A DNA stretch of 11,843 nucleotides from JBBROH01 sp038229595 (GCA_038229595.1 JBBROH010000135.1:1-11843); one strand, 5' to 3'. Positions 1 to 7,392 are shown, counted from the first letter of the stretch. Made by a program: numbers and translations. Notes: generated by a model not told the origin, from the sequence alone.

Positions 1-2
1 AT

Positions 3-296
3 ATGGGGTGGGATACCTCGACGCCGTGCTCGACCCCTTGGTATGGAATCACCTGCACAAATGGACGTGTCACCAGTGTGCTCTTGAATAGCAATAACCT
101 TGCCAGCACCCTGCCCGATTTATCGGGTCTGTCCGCGTTACAGGTGCTCGATCTCGAGCAAAATAGTTTGAGCGGTGGCATTCCCGCACTTCCGGCGTCA
201 TTGCAAGACCTGTCTCTCGGCTTCAACCAGTTGAGCGGCCAACAACTGCGTGGTTGCGGGCGGCTGGCAAAGCAGCCTGACTGGCTAGCGGTCTGA
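3..296 (+). CDS. Leucine-rich-repeat protein, C-terminal part (5' end outside window)
   Basis: The visible 97 residues begin with a plant-type LRR N-cap: Trp and Cys residues around a WYGITC core (residues 13-18), then GRVTSVLL. About three LRR units follow, with L..LQVLDLEQNSLSGGIP and LQDLSLGFNQLSG repeats. Such proteins are usually secreted or surface-exposed binding proteins. The ATG at 3 is only the first one in the window; the N-cap should be preceded by a signal peptide, so the true start is probably upstream. The last 18 residues no longer fit a repeat. The +1 frame at 241-264 reads NNCVVAGG, an LRR-like continuation, while the original frame's ending, AKQPDW, also looks like an LRR C-terminal cap. 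A pair of compensating indels is possible. The partner or ligand is unknown. The gene converges on the CAP gene. Confidence 0.6.
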   Translation: MGWDTSTPCSTPWYGITCTNGRVTSVLLNSNNLASTLPDLSGLSALQVLDLEQNSLSGGIPALPASLQDLSLGFNQLSGQQLRGCGRLAKQPDWLAV

Positions 297-321
297 TCCT
301 GGCCGAAAATAGACAAACCAA

Positions 322-350
322 AACGGCGCATCCAGAGCGGATGCGCCGTT
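322..350. terminator. Perfect 12-bp hairpin between convergent genes
   Basis: AACGGCGCATCC (322-333) pairs perfectly with GGATGCGCCGTT (339-350) around a 5-base loop. It lies 25 bases after the LRR stop and 19 bases after the CAP stop. On the minus strand the stem is followed by a U-rich TTTGGTTTGTC, so it fits an intrinsic terminator of the CAP gene best. On the plus strand the tail is not U-rich, but the stem could still act in both directions. Confidence 0.8.
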
Positions 351-369
351 GCTTGCTGCTAGTGGGTTA

Positions 370-894
370 TCAATAAGGCTGGATGAAGATAACCACGAAG
401 TAGTTCTTGCCGTTGCCGTCGCTCGCCATGCCAACCCCGGCCTGGGTGAAAATCGGGTCTAGCATGATGTCATGGTGACTCTTGCTATTAAAGTAGCCCT
501 GGAAGGCCTGCTCAGCAGTGGTGGCAAGGCTGTAGGTGTTGCGGTGGATGATTTCGCCAGCGTCCTGGAAGTCTACATTGCGGGCCACCAGCCAGTCCAT
601 CAGGCTGGTGCCTTCGGGGGTGACGTGGGCGAAGTAGTTGCGCTTTGCCATGTCGCTGGCGCGGTAGCGCGTGAGGTCAACCAGCACCGGGCTGAGCGTC
701 ACCTGAGCGGCCCCAGCGGTCTTACGTGCGGCATTGATCTTGTCGAACAGTGCCTGCTCCTGCACATTCAGCTTGATGATGGCAGCGGCGGGGGCGGTTT
801 GGGCAGCAGCATTGCCGATGTGTGCTAGCGTAACCAGTAGCATAGCAGCGATGAAAGCAAAACTGAGGCGACGGACAAAGTTCAGGCTGGACAT
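370..894 (-). CDS. Secreted CAP-domain (SCP/PR-1, YkwD-like) protein
   Basis: A 174-residue protein with a clear Sec signal peptide: basic RR at 8-9, a hydrophobic core at about 11-30, and an Ala-rich cleavage region near 32. The remainder is one CAP domain. Typical landmarks are visible: NYFAHVTPEG with H90, AGEII with E114, SKSHHDIML with H140/H141, and the closing strand YFVVIF at 165-170. These His/Glu positions match the CAP-cavity residues that can bind metal. Bacterial CAP proteins are extracellular and mostly of unknown biochemical role, so no enzyme activity is claimed. The start is well supported: AGGAG (902-906) sits 7 bases before the ATG. The gene stands alone, with its own promoter and terminator. 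Confidence 0.88.
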   Translation of the reverse strand: MSSLNFVRRLSFAFIAAMLLVTLAHIGNAAAQTAPAAAIIKLNVQEQALFDKINAARKTAGAAQVTLSPVLVDLTRYRASDMAKRNYFAHVTPEGTSLMDWLVARNVDFQDAGEIIHRNTYSLATTAEQAFQGYFNSKSHHDIMLDPIFTQAGVGMASDGNGKNYFVVIFIQPY

Positions 895-993
895 TGTGTG
901 GCTCCTACGCTTGCCCTCTAGGGGCGAAAAAGAATTAGTGCGGATGATTGCGATGGCTGCGTAAACCTTACCGCTTCCTTACCATCTGAGCCT

Positions 994-1023
994 ATTATAG
1001 CAGTGAAAGGTAGATGCTCACAA
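994..1023 (-). promoter_or_regulatory. Sigma-70-type promoter of the CAP gene
   Basis: On the minus strand a perfect -10 TATAAT occupies 999-994. TTGTGA at 1023-1018 matches the -35 consensus at 4 of 6 positions, with an 18-base spacer. Transcription would begin near 987, giving a leader of about 93 bases. The rest of the 895-1163 gap holds no gene that I can support. It contains a run of nine G at 1042-1050. Confidence 0.6.
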
Positions 1024-1091
1024 TAGGGTAGAAGTCCTGTTGGGGGGGGGAAAATGGTACTATGCGTCTCGCCAACCCACGGGTGGAGCGG

Positions 1092-1121
1092 CTGGCCTGC
1101 AAACCCTTTGACCCAGGCCAG
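1092..1121 (-). terminator. Inverted repeat downstream of murJ, possible weak terminator
   Basis: CTGGCCTG (1092-1099) and CAGGCCAG (1114-1121) are perfect 8-base arms around a 14-base loop, 42 bases beyond the murJ stop. No U-tract follows on the minus strand, so termination is uncertain. It could instead be a simple mRNA 3'-end stabilising stem. Confidence 0.35.
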
Positions 1122-1163
1122 TAAAGCGGCTGACAGATGAGGTTGGGGAGTGCGATTTGGAGG

Positions 1164-2936
1164 TTAGCGACGCAGACGGCGCGTGATCAGCGCAGACAAC
1201 TGCCCTGCCTCTGCGTTGCCGAGCAGCAGGCTGAGGGCAAGGTAGGCGACCACCGCCAGCAAGCCAGCCCCGCTCATGAATAGCAGTTGCCCAAAGAAGC
1301 CAGCGGGGAAGATAGGCGCAAGGAAGGAGAGGTAGCCTTGCAGCAGCAGACCAACCGCCACTGCCGCCCCGATGCTTTTGAGCGCACCACTGATCGCCAT
1401 GCGTTCATCCTGCTGCACGGCAGCGTTTTGCGGATCGAGGCGGCTGAAGCGGCGGCGAATGGTCAGCAACAGGATCAGCAGCTCGGCTGTTGTACTTAGC
1501 ACCAGGGCGAGGGCGAGGCCCCCCTGCCCCAGCGGGCCGACGAACAGCAAGCAGCAGAGGAAGTTGACCGCGACAGTGATCAGGGCGATCACGACCGGGG
1601 TGCGAGTGTCGTGCATGGCGTAGAACGAGCGGGTTAGCACCTCCACCACCGCGTAGCTGATCAGCCCCAGGCTGAAGTAGAGCAGCGTGTCGGCTACCTG
1701 CGCGGTGTCGGTGGCGGTAAACGCGCCGCGCTGATAGAGCAGGCGCACGATTGGCTCGCGCATGACCAGCAGGAACACGCTGCTGATTGCGCTGAGAAAG
1801 ACGAGTAGGCGCACGCCCCACCAGACTGTCGTCCGCATCTGGGCCACCTCCTGCCGCCCAAACTGCGCCGCCAGGGTGGGGAAGACGACTGTGCTGAGGC
1901 TGAGGGCGAACACGCCGAAGGGGAGCATCAGCAGAGTAAAGGCATAGTTGACTGCGTTGACCCAACCACTGTTGCTGCTGGCGAAGGAGGTGATGATGAT
2001 GAAGTTGGCCTGGAAGGCGATCTGGCCGAGGAGACGTGGCCCAATCAGGCGCAGCACCTCGCCCACCCCCGCGTCGCGCAGATTAAGCCGCACCTGGTAC
2101 TTCATGCCTAGCCGCAACAGGCCGGGTAGCTGGCTGGCGAAGTGCAGGATCGCCCCCAGTACCACCCCTACTGCCAGCCCCATCACCCCCATGTAGGGGG
2201 CAAAGAGCAGTGCGCCAACGATAATGCCCAGGTTGTAGAAGACTGGCGCGAAGGCGGAGAGGACAAAGCGGTGTTCGGCGTTCAAGATGCCCTGCGCCCA
2301 GGCCCCTAGTCCCATGAAAAGTGGCGAGAGCATCAGCACTATCGTCAGGCTGATGGTCAGTTGCAGCTTTTCGCCGGTATAGCCAGGGGCGATCAGGCCG
2401 CCGATGATCTGCGGTGCCAGCAAGGCAGCCACAATGCCAAAGAGGCTAACCAGGATGATCGAGAGGTTGATCAGCGTGCTGGCTAGCCGCCAGGCCGCTG
2501 CGTCCTTGCCCTGCGTCCGCTGTGCGCTGAAGACGGGGATGAAGGCCGAACTGACCGCGCCACCGACCACTAGCAGGAAGATCGTGTCAGGGATGCGGAA
2601 GGCAGCGTAGTATGCGTCGCGCTCTGTCTGATCAAAGCGGGCAGCAATCACCACGTCGCGTAGCAAGCCGAGGACGCGACTGAGGACGAAGGCGACCATC
2701 ACCACCGAGAAGTTACGCAAGATCGAGCGACCGAGGCCAGAGCCAGATTGCGGGCTGGCGGCTGGCTGATCGGCTAGCAGGTTAGCAGTGGCGTACATCT
2801 CGGTGCCGCCAGGATCGAGTGGGTTGCCCTCATCCAGGATCGGGAAGGAGGGAGCGGTTGGCGCAGGACGAGGGCTGGCACCCTGCACGGTGGGGTCGTC
2901 ATCCTGGGGCAGGATGGCGGTGTCAAGACGAACCAA
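1164..2936 (-). CDS. murJ: Lipid II flippase MurJ (MviN family)
   Basis: A 590-residue polytopic membrane protein of the MOP superfamily. It should move the peptidoglycan precursor lipid II from the inner to the outer leaflet of the cytoplasmic membrane. The family signature is plain: LSRVLGLLRD at 85-94, with the conserved Arg residues lining the transport cavity, then GGAVSSAFIPVFS at 125-137. About 14 hydrophobic helices follow, to the end. Most MurJ proteins are near 510 residues. This one has about 70 extra N-terminal residues that are acidic, Pro-rich and lack a helix, presumably cytoplasmic. The start is a TTG, supported by AAAGGA (2949-2944) 7 bases upstream; an internal Met at residue 47 is the main alternative. 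It lies 21 bases after the GNAT gene and is very likely co-transcribed with it. Confidence 0.93.
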   Translation of the reverse strand: MVRLDTAILPQDDDPTVQGASPRPAPTAPSFPILDEGNPLDPGGTEMYATANLLADQPAASPQSGSGLGRSILRNFSVVMVAFVLSRVLGLLRDVVIAARFDQTERDAYYAAFRIPDTIFLLVVGGAVSSAFIPVFSAQRTQGKDAAAWRLASTLINLSIILVSLFGIVAALLAPQIIGGLIAPGYTGEKLQLTISLTIVLMLSPLFMGLGAWAQGILNAEHRFVLSAFAPVFYNLGIIVGALLFAPYMGVMGLAVGVVLGAILHFASQLPGLLRLGMKYQVRLNLRDAGVGEVLRLIGPRLLGQIAFQANFIIITSFASSNSGWVNAVNYAFTLLMLPFGVFALSLSTVVFPTLAAQFGRQEVAQMRTTVWWGVRLLVFLSAISSVFLLVMREPIVRLLYQRGAFTATDTAQVADTLLYFSLGLISYAVVEVLTRSFYAMHDTRTPVVIALITVAVNFLCCLLFVGPLGQGGLALALVLSTTAELLILLLTIRRRFSRLDPQNAAVQQDERMAISGALKSIGAAVAVGLLLQGYLSFLAPIFPAGFFGQLLFMSGAGLLAVVAYLALSLLLGNAEAGQLSALITRRLRR

Positions 2937-2957
2937 CTGGTTGTCCTTTCGCGTCAG

Positions 2958-3548
2958 CTACTGCGGCTGCTCATCGTCCGCCACGACCAGGCCCAGAGAC
3001 CAGAATAGGGCGACCGAACCGTTGGCTACGTCCTCGTTAGTATAGAACATCGTGTCCAAACCCGCTAGTTGGAAGCCGCAGCGGGCGTAGAAGCGACAGG
3101 CCGGGAGATTGCTAGTCTGGGTCTCCAACCAGAGGGCGCGAAAGTAGCGCGCCCTTGCCCAGGCCACCCCCTGCGCGATCAACTGCGCGCCCACCCCTTT
3201 ACCGCGCGCTATTGGCGAGAGGACGAGCAGCCAGACGACCGCCGTATTGTTCCAGAGGCGCGTCTCCACCTCCAGCGCACCAACGATCCCCCCCTCGTGT
3301 TCGACGACCAGCAGCAGTCCCTCACCGGTCAGCAGTGATTGGCGGGCGTGGGCCTGCTCTGCCGCGCCGTAGCGGTTGCCGTCACCCAGCACCTCTGGCG
3401 GGCAAACCTCACGCTCTACCAGGCGGAAGTTACGTCCCAGGCTGCTGCCTTCCTCTACCTCTACGTGCAAGTAGCTGTGGCTGACGTAGGTGGGATCGAT
3501 CTGGTCAAGGTGGTCAATGTCGGCCTCAATCATCGGACGAATGTGCAT
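2958..3548 (-). CDS. GNAT N-acetyltransferase, streptothricin-acetyltransferase-like
   Basis: A 196-residue single-domain GNAT. The acetyl-CoA pyrophosphate loop is visible as ARGKGVG (114-120), in the context of the VLSP strand (109-112). The region LETQTSN (141-147) followed by ACRFYARCGF (150-159) and GLDTMFY (163-169) is the pattern found in the SatA/Sat streptothricin acetyltransferase branch. Family knowledge suggests N-acetylation of a small amine using acetyl-CoA. The true substrate cannot be read from sequence, and a housekeeping role is as likely as antibiotic resistance. The ATG at 3548 has only a weak upstream purine stretch. The gene heads a two-gene unit with murJ. Confidence 0.82.
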   Translation of the reverse strand: MHIRPMIEADIDHLDQIDPTYVSHSYLHVEVEEGSSLGRNFRLVEREVCPPEVLGDGNRYGAAEQAHARQSLLTGEGLLLVVEHEGGIVGALEVETRLWNNTAVVWLLVLSPIARGKGVGAQLIAQGVAWARARYFRALWLETQTSNLPACRFYARCGFQLAGLDTMFYTNEDVANGSVALFWSLGLVVADDEQPQ

Positions 3549-3693
3549 CTTACGCTCATTTCTTCAGCTACTGGCTGTGGCAAGCTGAACGACAACGGGT
3601 GGCGGCAGCAGCCAGTGGATGATCGCTACTGCTCTGCAATCTGTGCTGTCTGTTGTGCCAACCCATTGGCTGTCCCAGCGGTCGCGCTCGCCC

Positions 3694-3722
3694 TTGCTAT
3701 TTGCAGCGAAGTGGGTTATAAT
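3694..3722 (+). promoter_or_regulatory. Promoter of rpsT
   Basis: TTGCTA (3694-3699, 4 of 6 to the -35 consensus) is separated by exactly 17 bases from a perfect TATAAT (3717-3722). The predicted start site near 3729 gives a leader of about 120 bases before rpsT. The 3549-3850 gap holds this promoter, a possible divergent one and leader hairpins. I see no gene in it. Confidence 0.72.
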
Positions 3723-3746
3723 TTCTTGCCACTGAACCGTTCGCAA
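3718..3746 (-). promoter_or_regulatory. Possible divergent promoter for GNAT-murJ
   Basis: Read on the minus strand, TTGCGA (3746-3741) and AATTAT (3723-3718) are 17 bases apart, each 4 of 6 to consensus. The -10 would share its bases with the rpsT -10 on the other strand. This is the best minus-strand candidate upstream of the GNAT gene, but it implies a long leader of roughly 160 bases. The call is weak. Confidence 0.3.
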
Positions 3747-3762
3747 AGTTCTGTTGCTGTAC

Positions 3763-3814
3763 CCTGCGACTAGTGCAGGCTTAAGATTGCAGATACGACG
3801 GCGCGCCATGCGCC
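3763..3814 (+). promoter_or_regulatory. Structured rpsT leader with two hairpins
   Basis: The rpsT leader holds CCTGC/GCAGG (3763-3767 with 3775-3779, 7-base loop) and GGCGC/GCGCC (3800-3804 with 3810-3814, 5-base loop). The second stem is followed by ATTTTA, giving a short attenuator-like shape 22 bases before the Shine-Dalgarno sequence. Ribosomal protein leaders often carry feedback sites. That this one does is inference. Confidence 0.35.
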
Positions 3815-3850
3815 ATTTTACCCGACAGAGATCAATGGAGGCAAGTTAGT

Positions 3851-4192
3851 TTGGCTAATAAGAAGGCTGCCCTCAAGGCAATCCGCTCGTCTGAGCGCAA
3901 GCGGCTGCGGAACAAGCCGATTCGGTCGGCCCTGAAGACTTTTGTGACCAATACCGAGCGGCTGATCTTCGGCTACGGCATTGGTAAGACGCGCCAGGCA
4001 CCTGACCTGACCGCTGCTACCCAGTCTTTGCAAGAGGCACAGAAAACCTTGGACAAGGCTGCGCAGAAGGGGATCATCCACCCCAACCAGGCCGCTCGTC
4101 GCAAGTCGCGGATGGCGAAGAAGCTGTCGAAGGCCCAGGGTTACGTTACCCCCGCAGTCGAGCGTTACGCCCCGGTACCAATGCCGGAGTAA
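3851..4192 (+). CDS. rpsT: Small ribosomal subunit protein S20
   Basis: A 113-residue basic protein of the bS20 family, which binds 16S rRNA in the 30S body during early assembly. It begins MANKKAALKAIR, followed by the Arg/Lys-rich helix ERKRLRNKPIRSALKT (15-30). The second conserved block, LDKAAQKGIIHPNQAARRKS (67-86), ends in RMAKKL. Typical S20 proteins are 85-90 residues. The excess here is a roughly 12-residue insert around 40-53, containing GYGIGKTRQ, and a Pro-containing tail after residue 97. The start is TTG, with GGAGG (3837-3841) 9 bases upstream. E. coli rpsT also starts with UUG, a feature tied there to its autoregulation. It is monocistronic, with its own promoter and terminator. 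Confidence 0.96.
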   Translation: MANKKAALKAIRSSERKRLRNKPIRSALKTFVTNTERLIFGYGIGKTRQAPDLTAATQSLQEAQKTLDKAAQKGIIHPNQAARRKSRMAKKLSKAQGYVTPAVERYAPVPMPE

Positions 4193-4212
4193 CTGGCCCA
4201 ACCTACTTTAGC

Positions 4213-4248
4213 AAACGCCCATCCTACCAGGAGCGGGCGTTTTGTTTT
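4213..4248 (+). terminator. Intrinsic terminator of rpsT
   Basis: AAACGCCC (4213-4220) pairs with GGGCGTTT (4235-4242), with an inner TCCT/AGGA stem (4222-4225 with 4229-4232). It is followed by the U-rich TTTTGTTTT. It begins 20 bases after the rpsT stop. It also lies just past the end of the convergent 7TM-HD gene, but that strand has no U-tract. Confidence 0.9.
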
Positions 4249-4257
4249 GCCCACCCG

Positions 4258-6612
4258 TTAGGTACGCGACTCTGGTTTGCCGCGCTTGCGTAGAGCAAAC
4301 AAATTACGCTGGCGATGGCTGGCAGTGCCGCTCCTGACGCTGCTAAGCACTACCGGCTCCAGCACCGCTGGTGGTTCGGCTTCGGCGGTCTTGGAGCTAG
4401 TAGCCAGCGTCTTGCGGTCGGGGTAGACGATGCGCGGGTGGTAGATGCCGCGCAGCATCGCTCGGAACGCTCCTTCGATGCTGGCGATGTCTCGGATGGT
4501 CAGGTCGCACTCGTCAAGCTGCCCCTCGGCCAGCCGCGCTCCGATCACCTTGTGGACGACCTGCCCCAGCTGCTCCTCGTCGAAGTTGCTGCTGAACTGA
4601 CCACTCTCACCCTCGGCCCGGCGGCTGAGTTGGCCGCTCTGCACAGCGGCGCGAGTGGCAGCCTCCACCGAGTCGGCCAGCATGACAATGGCCGCTTCCT
4701 TCGTCTGCGGGCGTGGGCCAGGGTACTGGTAGTCCGCCTTGTCCACCCGCCCTGCGCCCTCCTGCGCCACCGCCTTGTCGTAGAAGAACCTGATAGCGGT
4801 GGTGCCATGATGCTGGGCCACGATGTCGCTCACCCGCTTGGGCAGGCGGTACTTCTTCGCCAACTCCACCCCGTCGCGCACATGGTCGCTGATGATGTAG
4901 GCACTCTCGCGGGGTAGCAGGCTGTCGTGGATGTTGTCCATGCCGGTCTGGTTGTCTATGAAGTAGGCGGGATGCAGCACCTTGCCGATGTCATGATAGT
5001 AGGCACCGACGCGGGCCAACAGCGGGTCGGCCCCCACCACCTCGGCAGCGCGCTCGGCCAGATTGCCGACGACCAGGCTGTGGTGATAGGTGCCAGGCGC
5101 ATCGTACATCAGGCGGCGCAAGAGCGGCTGGGTGGGGTGGGCCAATTCGAGCAGTTGCAGGGGAGTGGTGGTGCCAAACAGGTTGCCCAGCAGGTTGAAA
5201 GCGGCGAAGCTGAAGGCGGCGGAAAGAACACCGTTAAGCAAGCTCACCCCCGCCAGTTCGAGCAGCGCAGTGTTATCATAGCTGTGGCTGAGGATGCGCG
5301 AGAGAATGATCACCAGGTAGTTGATCGCCGCCACCGCCAGCCCCGCCCGCACGAAGTCGCTGCTGCGCTCGGCCCGCCACGCTGCGTAGATGCCAACCAT
5401 GCCGCTGACCAGATAGAAGACGGTTAGCTCAAAGTTGTTGTTGCCCAGCAAGCCCACCAGCAGGCTGATGATGATCGTGTAGACTATGCCCACGTCGGTG
5501 TTGAGCAGCACGGCTAGCAGGATGCTGAAGCTGGCGAAGGGCAGCAGGTAGGGCAATAGCACATGATCGGTGATGAAGTGCGCGCTGCCAATCGGGATCA
5601 GCAGGCACATGGCGATCAGCAGCAGTGGGCGGCGGCGTTGCCACATCTGGTGGTGGCTGAGGAACAGGTAGCTGCTGGCAACCAGCAGCAGCACGGTGAC
5701 CAGGCCGACGGTGCCGATCACATCCTCCCAGTCTACCGCCCGCGCCGTCAGGCCGATCCGTTCGAGCGTCTCCACGTGCTGAGCGGTGACGATCTCTCCC
5801 TTGCTGACCACGATCTGGTTCTTCTGCACCTCCACCGTAACGGCAGGGACGGCGGCCTCTGCCTTGTCGCGCAGGGCATTGCTGGCCGTCTCGTTGACGA
5901 GAACGTTGGGCTTGAGGTAGGCACCGACGAGGGCTTGCTCGGCCAACCGCTGCTGTTCGTCGAGACTGCGGTCGCTGAGCGCAAGGATAGTAGAGCGGGC
6001 ATCGTCCACCGCCCGTGCATCTACTATCCGCCGCCCATTCATCAGCACGTCGAAGGTGCGGAGGGTGTCACTGACTGTCTGCTGCCACTCGGTGTCGCCC
6101 AGGTTGATGATCACTTGCGCCTCATCACGCTGGACGCTGAAGCCAGGCAGCGTGACGAGGCTGCTGAGTTTGTCGGCGGCACTGAGCAGCCGACTACGCA
6201 CGGCAGTGATCGAGCGGATAGTTGCTTGTAGGTCTGCGCTCTGCCCCGTGATCAGGATGGCGTTATAGTCGTAGACGAGGTTGGTCGGGTCATTACGGGC
6301 CGCCTGCTTGGCCGCCTGGGTCTGCACGCTGCTAACATAGCGGACGTAGCGCGGGGCGTAGATCGTCTGCCCAGCGGGTTGACCGAGGACGGTGTTGGTA
6401 ACGAGGCCGGTGGGCAGGTACTGGAACAGGAGGATCAGGCTGACCAGCACAGCCATGATCAGGTTGAAGCCAACGAAGGTAAGCCAGCCCGACCAGTCGC
6501 GCTTGCCGCTGAAGCTGCTCTCGGCAGAGGGGAGGGGCAAGCTGCCGCTCGCCTGCTTGTCGGGGCGGGGGGGTCGGGTTGGCTCCAGACTACCATTCCG
6601 TGGTTGGGGCAT
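4258..6612 (-). CDS. pgpH: 7TM-HD membrane phosphohydrolase, PgpH (YqfF) family
   Basis: A 784-residue protein with the full PgpH layout. It has a charged, Pro-rich cytoplasmic start and one helix (about 44-64). An extracytoplasmic 7TMR-HDED region follows (about 70-295), then seven helices (about 298-480) and a cytoplasmic HD domain (about 500-655). The metal-binding residues are present: H510/H511 in TYHHS, the HD pair H540-D541 in YYHDIGK, H577, H601/H602 in QHHGT, and D647 in LADSVEA. Characterised members hydrolyse cyclic-di-AMP to pApA. The last 50 residues are low in complexity and probably disordered. A GTG four codons upstream (6624) is possible. The ATG at 6612 is preferred because AAGTGGGTGAC, resembling the anti-Shine-Dalgarno complement, precedes it. 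It follows yqeY by 92 bases and is probably on the same transcript. Confidence 0.92.
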   Translation of the reverse strand: MPQPRNGSLEPTRPPRPDKQASGSLPLPSAESSFSGKRDWSGWLTFVGFNLIMAVLVSLILLFQYLPTGLVTNTVLGQPAGQTIYAPRYVRYVSSVQTQAAKQAARNDPTNLVYDYNAILITGQSADLQATIRSITAVRSRLLSAADKLSSLVTLPGFSVQRDEAQVIINLGDTEWQQTVSDTLRTFDVLMNGRRIVDARAVDDARSTILALSDRSLDEQQRLAEQALVGAYLKPNVLVNETASNALRDKAEAAVPAVTVEVQKNQIVVSKGEIVTAQHVETLERIGLTARAVDWEDVIGTVGLVTVLLLVASSYLFLSHHQMWQRRRPLLLIAMCLLIPIGSAHFITDHVLLPYLLPFASFSILLAVLLNTDVGIVYTIIISLLVGLLGNNNFELTVFYLVSGMVGIYAAWRAERSSDFVRAGLAVAAINYLVIILSRILSHSYDNTALLELAGVSLLNGVLSAAFSFAAFNLLGNLFGTTTPLQLLELAHPTQPLLRRLMYDAPGTYHHSLVVGNLAERAAEVVGADPLLARVGAYYHDIGKVLHPAYFIDNQTGMDNIHDSLLPRESAYIISDHVRDGVELAKKYRLPKRVSDIVAQHHGTTAIRFFYDKAVAQEGAGRVDKADYQYPGPRPQTKEAAIVMLADSVEAATRAAVQSGQLSRRAEGESGQFSSNFDEEQLGQVVHKVIGARLAEGQLDECDLTIRDIASIEGAFRAMLRGIYHPRIVYPDRKTLATSSKTAEAEPPAVLEPVVLSSVRSGTASHRQRNLFALRKRGKPESRT

Positions 6613-6704
6613 CGAGTCACCCACTTCTATAGAGTTGTGATACAGACTGGGGCTGCTGGTTGAGGGGCTTATTTCTTGGGTTGCTAGCTACCATCTACCA
6701 TCGG

Positions 6705-7349
6705 CTACAAGCCAGCAAGGAGGTCTTTGACCAGCTGGCTGGCGGCCCGGCCATCAGCGCGGTCTTTGATGCGTGGTTGCAATGCACCCATCACCTTGCC
6801 CATCTCGCGAGGGCCAGTCGCGCCAACCTCGGCGATCACCTGTTGCACCAGGACGCGCAACTCCTGTTCACTGAAGGGCTGCTCTGGCAAGTAGGCCAGC
6901 AGCACTGCCAGTTCGGCGCGCTCAGCGGCAACCAGTTCGGGGCGGTTCGCCTTGTCATAAGCCTCAATCGAGTCGCGCCGCTGCTTGATCTGGCGGCGGA
7001 TCACGTCGGTGATCTCTGCGTCGCTCAGGCTGGGTGGGTCAGCGATGATCGCCTCCCGCTCTGCTGTGCGGCGGATACCAAGCTCCTCCTTGATCGCGGC
7101 CAATTCATCATCACTGGCGTTCTGCACTCTGCTCTTGAAGGCAGCCAGTTCAGCCCCTTGCAACCCAGCCAGGTGCTGCTGCAAGTCGTGCTGCTCGGCA
7201 GCGAAGATCGTCTGCATCTGCTTCTGGCGGCTCTCAAGCTCGGTGTTCTTGACGGCGGCCTGCAACATACGGATCGTATCGCGGCGCACCTCGTCCTTAG
7301 CGCGCATCGCAGCGGCCAAATCCTGCTTCAGTTGTTCGCGGATCGCCAT
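6705..7349 (-). CDS. yqeY: YqeY-like protein (GatB/YqeY domain) with a large internal insert
   Basis: A 214-residue protein. The N-terminal block IREQLKQDLAAAMRAKDEV (3-21) leads into LRRDTIRMLQ-type sequence. The C-terminal block carries QRRDSIEAY (123-131), LLAYLPEQ (150-157) and GPREMGKVMGALQPRIKDRADG (179-200), all typical of YqeY. The domain resembles the tRNA-binding tail of the GatB amidotransferase subunit, but the free-standing protein has no settled function. YqeY is normally near 150 residues. Here about 65-70 residues (roughly 39-107), charged and helical-looking, are inserted after the first helical block. The open frame extends upstream to 7442, but that would start above the promoter. 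The ATG at 7349 has GGAGG (7364-7360) 10 bases before it. It is the first gene of the unit with pgpH. Confidence 0.9.
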   Translation of the reverse strand: MAIREQLKQDLAAAMRAKDEVRRDTIRMLQAAVKNTELESRQKQMQTIFAAEQHDLQQHLAGLQGAELAAFKSRVQNASDDELAAIKEELGIRRTAEREAIIADPPSLSDAEITDVIRRQIKQRRDSIEAYDKANRPELVAAERAELAVLLAYLPEQPFSEQELRVLVQQVIAEVGATGPREMGKVMGALQPRIKDRADGRAASQLVKDLLAGL

Positions 7350-7392
7350 TTCGGGCCTGCCTCCCATCCGATCTTTACCTATTCTAACTGCG

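Noticed and set aside
1042..1050. Run of nine G residues as a phase-variation tract
   Set aside because: It lies upstream of the CAP promoter elements and downstream of the murJ stop, not within a gene or a promoter spacer. I see no switching role. It may be length-variable or a sequencing weak spot.
2958..3548. Calling the GNAT a streptothricin resistance gene
   Set aside because: The motifs place it near the Sat branch, but chromosomal GNATs of this kind have varied substrates. There is no mobile element or resistance context.
3564..3809. Minus-strand 81-codon frame between the GNAT gene and rpsT
   Set aside because: It covers the rpsT promoter and leader, lacks a convincing ribosome binding site and resembles no protein I recognise.
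3818..4201. Minus-strand frame opposite rpsT
   Set aside because: It is fully antisense to conserved S20 and has no independent support.
5563..6231. Plus-strand open frames opposite the PgpH gene
   Set aside because: The minus-strand frame shows a complete PgpH domain order and metal ligands. The opposite frames have His/Gln/Arg-rich random composition and no ribosome binding sites of note.
6640..6704. Separate promoter for pgpH in the gap after yqeY
   Set aside because: A TATAGA can be found on the minus strand but no usable -35 stands at the right distance. Read-through from yqeY is simpler.
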